From positions 1 to 31,807 of the forward strand of contig CAYHRT010000012.1 of the NCBI GenBank assembly GCA_964359085.1: 31,807 nt of DNA, written 5' to 3'. The stretch's first letter is position 1. Every line of letters begins with the position of its first letter. Below are positions 17,279 through 24,265 of the stretch, piece by piece. This DNA comes from GWA2-49-15 sp964359085 (lineage in GTDB: Bacteria > Bdellovibrionota > Bacteriovoracia > Bacteriovoracales > Bacteriovoracaceae). The notes below the pieces were generated by a model, which was not told the DNA's origin, ran no database searches, and saw nothing but the letters and a program-made list of their open reading frames with translations. A program made the position numbers and the translations under genes.

Positions 17279-19844
17279 ACCAATTTCACCATGGTCTTTA
17301 TCCCATGAAGAATTGCTTGCGGCCTTGAACTCCAATGCAGTGACAGGTCTTACCAAAGATGAGGCCGCAAATCGTCTCAAAGAATTTGGTCACAATGTTC
17401 TAAAAGTTGAAAAAAAAGTTTCGGCCCTCCGCAAATTTGCGGGGCAATTCAGAAATCCAGGGGTCCTTATTCTTATTGCTGCCGCCATCGTTGCAGGATT
17501 GTTAGGTGAAATCACTGATTCACTGGCGATCATTGTAATCGTTTTTCTCAATGCCGTTATCGGCCATATTCAGGAAGCAAAGGCGGAAGAAGCAATCGAA
17601 GCTCTAAAGGATCTCTCGGCCCCCCAGGCCAAAGTCCTAAGAGATGGTGAGGTCATAAAAATCATGGCGTCCGATGTTTGCATGGGAGATATTCTGGTGC
17701 TGGAGGCCGGAGATTATGTGCCCGCGGATGCAAGAATTATCCAGGCCAGTCAGCTTTCCACCAATGAGGCCGTACTTACAGGTGAATCTCTGCCAATTAG
17801 TAAGAATATTTCCGCATTGTCGCAGTCGACAACTCTGGCCGAAAGAGAAAATATGCTCTTTGCTAGTACTGCGATAGCGACAGGCTCTACCAAGGCCATT
17901 GTGACGGCCATTGGTATGGAAAGTGAGATCGGAAAAATTGCAAGACTTTTAGACGTGGCAGAAATTCCGAAAACGGCGCTCCAGGTTCGGCTGGAACAGG
18001 TAAGTAATCGACTTCTATTTTTTTGTGCTGCCGTTGTCATTGTTGTAGCAATCCTTGGAATTATCCAGGGTGAAAAATGGTTAGATGTACTCATGACCGC
18101 AATAGGCCTGTCGGTAGCGGCCATTCCAGAAGGCCTTCCGGCGGTTGTAACCATTGCCCTGGCTTTGGCCATCAAAAGGATGTCAAAGCGTAACGCGATT
18201 ATTAGACATTTACCTGCGGTCGAAACGCTTGGCTCAACTTCCGTAATCTGTACTGATAAGACCGGCACCCTGACGACAGGAAAGATGAGAGTCCGTGATA
18301 TCTTTCCGACTGGTGGCGATGCTCAAAAACTGATCGAAAGTTGTGTCCTTTGCTCCAATGCGTCTCTGGGTGAAAATGGTTCTTCCATCGGTGATCCAAC
18401 AGAAGTGGCCTTACTCTACTTGGCCCAAGAGCATCAAGTCGATATTAGAAAATTAACAGATCGATATCCCAGAATCTATGAATGGAGCTTTGATAGCAAT
18501 AGAAAGCGCATGAGCGTGGCAGTGAAGAACAATAATGGTGATGTCATCATTCATTGTAAAGGAGCGCCTGAATCAATTCTGGAATTATGTACTTTAGAGG
18601 AAAAATTTCGTCAGGAGACCCTTGCCCATATTCAACTTTTATCATCACAAGGAAAAAGGTTACTGGCAATTGCCTCACGCAACATTATTGCCTTTGATTC
18701 AGATCACTACAGAGATTTTAAATCTGTCGAACGGGATTTAACATTTTTAGGCCTGGTGGCCATGGCCGATCCACCAAGAGAAGAAACCATTCCTGCTATA
18801 AAGGCCTGCCAGGAATCGGGCATCAAGATTGTCATGATCACAGGGGATCATCCCATTACCGCCAAGGCCATTGCCAAAGAACTAGGCATTGTTGAAGAAG
18901 GAAAGTTTGATGAGGTCATGACGGGTGTTGAGCTCGATAAACTTTCTCCTCAAGAGTTGGCCGAGAAAGTGGAAAGGGTGGCTGTCTATGCCCGAGTATC
19001 ACCAGAGCACAAACTCAAAATAATAGCGGCTTGGCAAAGTAAAGGAAATATCGTGGCGATGACCGGCGATGGAGTGAATGATGCTCCAGCTTTAAAACAA
19101 GCTTCTATTGGAGTATCAATGGGGAAGGACGGAACAGAGGTGGCCAAACAGGCCTCATCTATGATTCTCGCTGATGATAATTTCGCCACCATCGTCTCGG
19201 CGGTTGAAGAAGGTCGTGCAATTTTTGCAAATCTTCGCCGAACAATTCAGTATCTGCTTTCCGGCAATCTTGCTGAAATTTTAATCATGCTCGGTGCTGC
19301 TCTTGCTGGATGGCCATCGCCACTAGCACCTATTCATTTGTTATGGATAAACTTGGTCACCGATGGATTTCCATCTTTGGCGCTTGCGGCAGAACCTGTG
19401 CCTAAACACATTCTAAAAAATAAGACACCCTCTTCAAAAACTTTCTTTGATAAAAATTTCTACCATGACCTGGCCTTTATCGGTGGAATTTCTTCGGTTA
19501 TGGCCCTCGCCGTTTATGGATATACGCTTCATACCTCTGATGCAATAACTGCCAAAACTTATGTATTTTCTTTATTAGTATTCGAAGAATTACTTCGTGC
19601 CTTGGCATGCAGGAGTGAAGAGAAAACTTTTTTTCAAATGGGTATGTTTTCTAATCTTTATCTCTTGTTGGCAGTTTTGATCCCAATGAGCTTTCAAATT
19701 TTTCTCCATCATTCGAGTTATTTTCTAGAAATCTTCAAAGTAAAAAATCTTTCATGGACCACATGCTTTATCATGATTGGATTAGCCATGATCCCGGTAA
19801 CATGTATTGAAGTTAGAAAAATGGTGAGACAGCGAAAGAAATAG
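17271..19844 (+). CDS. P-type ATPase, Ca2+-pump-like (P2A)
   Basis: ATP-driven cation pump of 857 residues. An N-terminal cation-ATPase domain (SPWSLSHEELLAAL...) is followed by TGES (170-173), PEGLP (286-290) in segment 4, the phosphorylation site CTDKTGTLT with Asp329, and the hinge TGDGVNDAPAL. Segments 5-6 keep SGNLAEI and WINLVTDG, matching the site-II Ca2+ ligands of SERCA (Asn768, Glu771, Asn796, Asp800), and Glu287 matches Glu309. There are no Cys-Pro-Cys or N-terminal metal-binding motifs, so it is not a P1B copper/zinc pump. Its ATG lies inside the RND gene end, so the two are translationally linked. Ca2+ or Mn2+ is the probable substrate. It converges on pfk with 12 bases between stops. 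Confidence 0.9.
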   Translation: MNRPISPWSLSHEELLAALNSNAVTGLTKDEAANRLKEFGHNVLKVEKKVSALRKFAGQFRNPGVLILIAAAIVAGLLGEITDSLAIIVIVFLNAVIGHIQEAKAEEAIEALKDLSAPQAKVLRDGEVIKIMASDVCMGDILVLEAGDYVPADARIIQASQLSTNEAVLTGESLPISKNISALSQSTTLAERENMLFASTAIATGSTKAIVTAIGMESEIGKIARLLDVAEIPKTALQVRLEQVSNRLLFFCAAVVIVVAILGIIQGEKWLDVLMTAIGLSVAAIPEGLPAVVTIALALAIKRMSKRNAIIRHLPAVETLGSTSVICTDKTGTLTTGKMRVRDIFPTGGDAQKLIESCVLCSNASLGENGSSIGDPTEVALLYLAQEHQVDIRKLTDRYPRIYEWSFDSNRKRMSVAVKNNNGDVIIHCKGAPESILELCTLEEKFRQETLAHIQLLSSQGKRLLAIASRNIIAFDSDHYRDFKSVERDLTFLGLVAMADPPREETIPAIKACQESGIKIVMITGDHPITAKAIAKELGIVEEGKFDEVMTGVELDKLSPQELAEKVERVAVYARVSPEHKLKIIAAWQSKGNIVAMTGDGVNDAPALKQASIGVSMGKDGTEVAKQASSMILADDNFATIVSAVEEGRAIFANLRRTIQYLLSGNLAEILIMLGAALAGWPSPLAPIHLLWINLVTDGFPSLALAAEPVPKHILKNKTPSSKTFFDKNFYHDLAFIGGISSVMALAVYGYTLHTSDAITAKTYVFSLLVFEELLRALACRSEEKTFFQMGMFSNLYLLLAVLIPMSFQIFLHHSSYFLEIFKVKNLSWTTCFIMIGLAMIPVTCIEVRKMVRQRKK

Positions 19845-19856
19845 AGAGCAAGGACA

Positions 19857-21176
19857 CTACTCTTCTATCGTCGTCTCTTTCTTTAGTATTTTTTTCAATC
19901 TCTGGGGCTGGCCGGTGGCCTCAATAACATTACGCCAGAAAGTATTATCCAACGAAATGGTCTTGCGTCCTGTACAGACTACGGCCAGTGGAACATAGGT
20001 AAAACGCCCCAACCATAGACCAACCATCATGCCGGTTTTGCCGGCCATTGCAGCATGAACCGCCTCATCGGCGAGCTGAGCACAAAAAATCGAATCGCTG
20101 ACATTCGCGGCCGCGGCCCGCACGATGTAGCTCGGATCAATATACTTCATGCTGATGCCCTCCTGCTTAAACTCCTGCACGATTATGTCACGCAAGAAAA
20201 TTCCGATGTCGGCGAGTTTAAGATTCCCAGATGCATCGCGGGCCTGAACATGAGGCATATGCTCCTGGCCTGCGCCCTCGGCGACGACTATCAAGGCATG
20301 CCCACGCCTTTGCAGCCGCTGACGAAGGTAGTGCAAAATGCCATGCTCACCTTGAAGATCAAAGGGCATCTCCGGTACCAAAACCAGATTGACCTCACGA
20401 GAGGCCAGAGCTGCCGATGCAGCAATAAAACCTGAGTGCCGCCCCATGAGGTGCACCAAACCAATACCGTTGAGATATCCCATCGCTTCGACATGAGCTG
20501 CCCGAATGGCATCAGTGGCGATACTGACGGCGGTATCAAAGCCAAAGGTTTTCTCAACAAAAAGCATGTCATTATCGACCGTTTTTGGCACGCCGATGAT
20601 GGCAATTTTCGCTCGCCGGCAGCCTATCTCCTCATAGAGGGCCATCGCACCCCGCATAGAACCATCTCCACCAACGACAAAAAGCATATTGATGCCCATG
20701 CCAATCAAGGTCTCGGCCATCTCCGATACTTGCTGCGGCCCACGTGATGATCCAAGAATAGTTCCTCCTTGCAGATGGATATCGTGGATCACGTCAGGGT
20801 CAAGGGGCATCGGTGCCACCGGGCCATGGGTGGTCAGGCCCAGAAATCCATAACGAAACCCGAAAATTTTTCGCACGCCATAGGAGTACCACAAGCGCCG
20901 CACGAGTCCACGCGTAACATTGTTCATTCCTGGGCAAAGCCCACCACAGTTAACGATTCCGGCCACCACATTCTCACCATTAAAAAACAAATGCTCGCGC
21001 GGGCCGGCCAAGCTGAAATAGTTTGCCGTTGTCGCGCCTGAAGGATCGTAAACAATCCGCGCTTCGTCAGGTGTGTAATCGGCAAGATAATCGTTGGGCA
21101 CTTTGGAAAGCTTCAAGGGTGACAGCATGGTCGCCTCCCCCAACACAGGAATGGAAAAATCAAACGACTGTGCCAT
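19857..21176 (-). CDS. pfkA: 6-phosphofructokinase, plant-like/long clade
   Basis: Glycolytic enzyme phosphorylating fructose 6-phosphate, here 439 residues, longer than the ~320 of E. coli PfkA because of an N-terminal extension (about 1-75). Core motifs: GIVNCGGLCPGMN, GSSRGPQ, VVGGDGSMRGA, VPKTVDNDM and LMGRHSGFIA. Gly in GGDGS indicates ATP rather than pyrophosphate as donor, whereas Lys in PKTVDND is the residue of pyrophosphate and plant-like enzymes; the pair is usual for the ATP-using group X clade. The start is ATG 21176, with AAAGGAG 6 bases upstream; a TTG six codons earlier (21194) lies before that site and is rejected. The gene is GC-richer than its neighbours. Confidence 0.88.
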   Translation of the reverse strand: MAQSFDFSIPVLGEATMLSPLKLSKVPNDYLADYTPDEARIVYDPSGATTANYFSLAGPREHLFFNGENVVAGIVNCGGLCPGMNNVTRGLVRRLWYSYGVRKIFGFRYGFLGLTTHGPVAPMPLDPDVIHDIHLQGGTILGSSRGPQQVSEMAETLIGMGINMLFVVGGDGSMRGAMALYEEIGCRRAKIAIIGVPKTVDNDMLFVEKTFGFDTAVSIATDAIRAAHVEAMGYLNGIGLVHLMGRHSGFIAASAALASREVNLVLVPEMPFDLQGEHGILHYLRQRLQRRGHALIVVAEGAGQEHMPHVQARDASGNLKLADIGIFLRDIIVQEFKQEGISMKYIDPSYIVRAAAANVSDSIFCAQLADEAVHAAMAGKTGMMVGLWLGRFTYVPLAVVCTGRKTISLDNTFWRNVIEATGQPQRLKKILKKETTIEE

Positions 21177-21182
21177 CGACTG

Positions 21183-21189
21183 CTCCTTT
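21183..21189 (-). promoter_or_regulatory. Ribosome binding site fixing the pfk start
   Basis: AAAGGAG on the minus strand, 6 bases before ATG 21176. It excludes the in-frame TTG at 21194 as the true start. Confidence 0.75.
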
Positions 21190-21224
21190 ATCAACGTCTA
21201 TAAATGTACGTTTGAGGTCATCTT

Positions 21225-21314
21225 ATACCAAATACATCGATGTCTGAAATTCAAGACAATTCAGGGCGTCTTGCGGATCTAACTCACTAGAAATACTAGA
21301 CTTCATTTTGGTAT
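21225..21314. repeat. 90-bp element with ATACCAAA inverted ends
   Basis: The ends ATACCAAA (21225-21232) and TTTGGTAT (21307-21314) are the same terminal inverted repeat as in the 125-bp element at 10322-10446, but the interiors differ. Inside is a small hairpin, CTAG-AAATA-CTAG, at about 21288-21300. It lies between the divergent pfk and lipoprotein genes, so it may affect either promoter. With only 8 matching end bases, a shared mobile origin is plausible but unproven. Confidence 0.5.
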
Positions 21315-21348
21315 TCGCTTTGCAACCTGATAGGCAACTGGGGAAATT

Positions 21349-22887
21349 ATGATAAAAACATATTTTCGAAGTTTATGCGTGTCCTGTTTTTTATTACTAT
21401 TCTTTGCTTGTGAAAATATCACGGTCAAGCGTGAGATAAAAAGTAGCTGTCCTCCGGGGTATCGCTGCCAACAAATAAAAGAAGACCTTGAGATGATTGT
21501 GGTTAAGACCTTTATTAAACTAAATTTGCCATCGAGCGAGAAAGTTGATGCTCACAACCTCTATCTGACAGCAGATGGAGTATCAATCGCCTACGATAAT
21601 GGAGATATTGAGAACAAAAAAACAACTTTTGAAAAAAAACTTCCACTCAGCACCGCACTTTTACAGGCCGAAAAAATCAACATTCTACTCAGCTCCCACT
21701 ATCCTACCCGCGCTCTGATTTCTCTCACCCGCATTGAGGGAAGTAAAAGTGAGATTGTGGCGACGGGGATGGTGCATCTTGGGATGCTGATGGGAGACGG
21801 AATTGTTCATGTCAATGACGCCACGACCTTCACAATGAGGCTTGCTAAAGAAAAATTTGTTGATCCGAAGGACTTCAGATGTGTGATTGAACCATACCAT
21901 CGTTTGCTTGAGTTTTTTCAGAAGAAACTCGGGGAGGCCTTCATCCAGATGTCATTGGCAGAGTTGAAGCAGTTGCGCAAAAATGATCCTGAAGTTGAGA
22001 CGAATATCAAACAAATTGTGGCAGCAAGCAAGTGCCATTCCCTACCGCATGAAAACCAGCTTCAATTCTCCACAATCACACTCTCCCTCAATTTAACTAA
22101 GCAAAAAATATTCCAAAACAAAAATCTCAAAGCACGGATAAGAAGAGAAGACGGATACTACTTACCAATCATGAATGATCGTAATAGCAAGACATATGAG
22201 TTCACTTTCACGACGCCACAGTTGGATAAAAACTTTGTCATCAAATTCAAGGCACTCGATCGCCAGGGCCCACCTTTTGGAACAATAGAAATCGTGAACA
22301 ATGAGGCCGTAGTCCTGAGTGCATTAGTCAGTTTAAAAAAGGCCTTCAGTGGTGAACCCATTGCTCTTGACACTAACAGCATGTTACCTAATCACCTGGA
22401 AAAAGCGCGAACTGTTAAATTTGTAGTCGCTCATGCATCAGACGCTAAGAAAACTTATTATTATCAACTGCAGCGCGAGGACCAGTTGTTCATTCCCAAC
22501 ACCATGAACTCTCAAACGAATGAAATTGAGTTCCTCGATCAAGGTGGCTTGGGTTGGACACACCTAAGGGCGATCGATAATCAAAATATCCAGCTTGAAA
22601 CGCTTGTCAATCTAAGCAGTGTGAGCAGTAGAAACCAAGGAGTCACAATATCAGTTTTGGGAAATACTATCATCGGATTGTTAACCGAACATCAACCGCT
22701 GACTAGTTTCGAGGGCGAATGCCTCTATTTTCATTATAACGAATTTGCTAGGGTAATCGCTCAATATAATCAGGGCCATGAAAACGATTCGATCCTGCGG
22801 ATTACCCCAGAAATGCAGCAACATTTAAACCAATTTAAAAAAAATGATATTTGCCTAAAAAAACGACCTCAAGAAAGTCATCCTTGA
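21349..22887 (+). CDS. Lipoprotein with three paired-cysteine repeat units, function unknown
   Basis: Unrecognised protein of 512 residues. The N-terminus is a lipoprotein signal (FLLLFFA|C, Cys21), then a small Cys pair (Cys34, Cys40). The rest forms three related units: about 46-229, 238-352 and 354-502. Unit 1 has FRCVIEPY (Cys178) and ends at Cys229; unit 2 has REDGYYLPI and GTIEIVNNEAVVLSALVSL but lacks the Cys block; unit 3 has REDQLFIP, ECLYFHYNEF (Cys458) and Cys502. The same units form the C-terminal half of the Ser/Thr kinase encoded two genes downstream, so the two probably work together in the envelope. GGGG sits before ATG 21349. No enzyme motif is visible. Confidence 0.8.
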   Translation: MIKTYFRSLCVSCFLLLFFACENITVKREIKSSCPPGYRCQQIKEDLEMIVVKTFIKLNLPSSEKVDAHNLYLTADGVSIAYDNGDIENKKTTFEKKLPLSTALLQAEKINILLSSHYPTRALISLTRIEGSKSEIVATGMVHLGMLMGDGIVHVNDATTFTMRLAKEKFVDPKDFRCVIEPYHRLLEFFQKKLGEAFIQMSLAELKQLRKNDPEVETNIKQIVAASKCHSLPHENQLQFSTITLSLNLTKQKIFQNKNLKARIRREDGYYLPIMNDRNSKTYEFTFTTPQLDKNFVIKFKALDRQGPPFGTIEIVNNEAVVLSALVSLKKAFSGEPIALDTNSMLPNHLEKARTVKFVVAHASDAKKTYYYQLQREDQLFIPNTMNSQTNEIEFLDQGGLGWTHLRAIDNQNIQLETLVNLSSVSSRNQGVTISVLGNTIIGLLTEHQPLTSFEGECLYFHYNEFARVIAQYNQGHENDSILRITPEMQQHLNQFKKNDICLKKRPQESHP

Positions 22888-22957
22888 GTGGCTGAGTTTG
22901 ATAGTCGACAAAGAAAGTTCACAAATCATAATTTCATGTCATAATAGTTGCATTGCT

Positions 22958-24265
22958 ATGATCGGATTATTTATTTCAAAAGGCCGTAACGAAGGTACCT
23001 GCTTTCTTTTAAAGAACAGTGAGGAAAGATATGTCTTGGGGAGTGATAAATCACTCTCACTCTCTTTATCGGATGCAGGAATTTCTTCTCGCCATGCCGA
23101 GATTTATTTTGAAAGTGATAAGTGGTGGATTAAGGATTTGGCCAGCACCAATGGCACCTTTGTCAATGGTCTCCCCATTAGTCGTCCCACCGAAGTTATC
23201 CCCAGAGATAAAATTGTTGTGGGAAAAGTGGAAATGCAAGTGGTCGAAAGGAAGGACACCAAAGAGGGATCTAAAAAGAAAAAAAACTCTGAAACCTTAA
23301 CCGTCCCATTTGATCCTCGGGCCAGTATTTTGGGGACTTGCAAGTCAACAGAAGGTGTCATTGAATTCATTAATAAAGTGGCATCACTAGAATGTACGAT
23401 CTTACTGGAAGGGGAAACTGGCACTGGAAAGGAAATTGTAGCACGAGCTATTCATGCTCTCGGTACGCGAAGCCAAAAACGATTTGTGGCGATCAATTGT
23501 GGCGCGATCCCCGATAACCTGATTGAAAGTGAACTTTTTGGCCACGAAAAAGGTGCCTTTACTGGTGCAGATAAAAGGCATGTCGGGCACTTTGAGGATG
23601 CCAGTGGCGGTACTCTTTTTCTTGATGAAATTGGAGATTTACCTTTATCGGCCCAAACTAAATTATTACGGGTTCTGGAATCCAAGCAGATCCGCCGCCT
23701 TGGCGGTGAACATGAATTGAGTGTCAATGTTCGCGTATTAGCGGCATCCCATAAAAATCTTTCGACCTTAGCTGAGAGCGGTGAATTTAGAAAAGACCTT
23801 CTCCATCGTCTCAAAGTTATTCACTTCAAAATGCCCTCACTCAAAGAAAGGAAGCAAGACATTCCAGTTTTAGTGAAGCATTTTTTAAATATCCTCTCCA
23901 TTGATATGGGAAAAAATCTTTATTCCATCTCGCCCGCGGCCCTAGATAAGCTCGCTCAACACACATGGCCTGGAAATATTCGCGAATTAAAAAATGTAAT
24001 CGAGGCAGCAATGGTCAACGCCCCTACCTCAACAATCCAAATTTCTGATTTGCAGATAACTGAAAATAGGGTTGATTCAGGGTTGAGCGATTTAAAAAAA
24101 GATAAGCCTTTTCTATCAATCGAAGAATTTGAAAAAGAAAAAATCGCTGCTCACATCCGCGATGCTATTGCTCAAGCAGGTGGTAACAAGAAAAAGGCGG
24201 CCGAGCTTCTCGGGATTAGCCGTGCCGCCTTCTATGAGAAAATAAAAAAATACGGTATTGAGTAA
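22958..24265 (+). CDS. FHA-domain sigma-54-dependent transcription activator
   Basis: Enhancer-binding protein of 435 residues. An N-terminal FHA domain (about 1-95; GSDKSLSL, SSRHAEI with Ser43 and His46, DLASTNGTFVNG) replaces the usual receiver domain and should bind phospho-threonine. The AAA+ domain (about 122-350) has Walker A GETGTGKE, an intact GAFTGA loop (199-204) that contacts sigma-54, and Walker B GGTLFLDEIGDL. A Fis-type helix-turn-helix ends the protein (KKKAAELLGISRAAFYEKI). ATG 22958 starts directly at the FHA domain; the frame continues to a TTG at 22898, which is less likely, though neither start has a strong ribosome site. Its TAA overlaps the kinase ATG, so the kinase is the likely regulator. 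Confidence 0.92.
   Translation: MIGLFISKGRNEGTCFLLKNSEERYVLGSDKSLSLSLSDAGISSRHAEIYFESDKWWIKDLASTNGTFVNGLPISRPTEVIPRDKIVVGKVEMQVVERKDTKEGSKKKKNSETLTVPFDPRASILGTCKSTEGVIEFINKVASLECTILLEGETGTGKEIVARAIHALGTRSQKRFVAINCGAIPDNLIESELFGHEKGAFTGADKRHVGHFEDASGGTLFLDEIGDLPLSAQTKLLRVLESKQIRRLGGEHELSVNVRVLAASHKNLSTLAESGEFRKDLLHRLKVIHFKMPSLKERKQDIPVLVKHFLNILSIDMGKNLYSISPAALDKLAQHTWPGNIRELKNVIEAAMVNAPTSTIQISDLQITENRVDSGLSDLKKDKPFLSIEEFEKEKIAAHIRDAIAQAGGNKKKAAELLGISRAAFYEKIKKYGIE

Noticed and set aside
17271..19844. Copper-exporting P1B ATPase, suggested by Cus-like neighbours
   Set aside because: There is no CPC motif in segment 4; PEGLP and NLVTDG are Ca2+-pump motifs.
20055..20435. 126-residue open frame antisense to pfk
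   Set aside because: It is a shadow of the GC-rich pfk gene with no ribosome site and no recognisable motif.
21177..21194. TTG start for phosphofructokinase at 21194
   Set aside because: The AAAGGAG ribosome site lies between this TTG and ATG 21176, so only the ATG can use it.
23452..23814. 120-residue open frame antisense to the FHA activator
   Set aside because: It lies opposite the conserved AAA+ core, has low-complexity basic composition and no supporting start.
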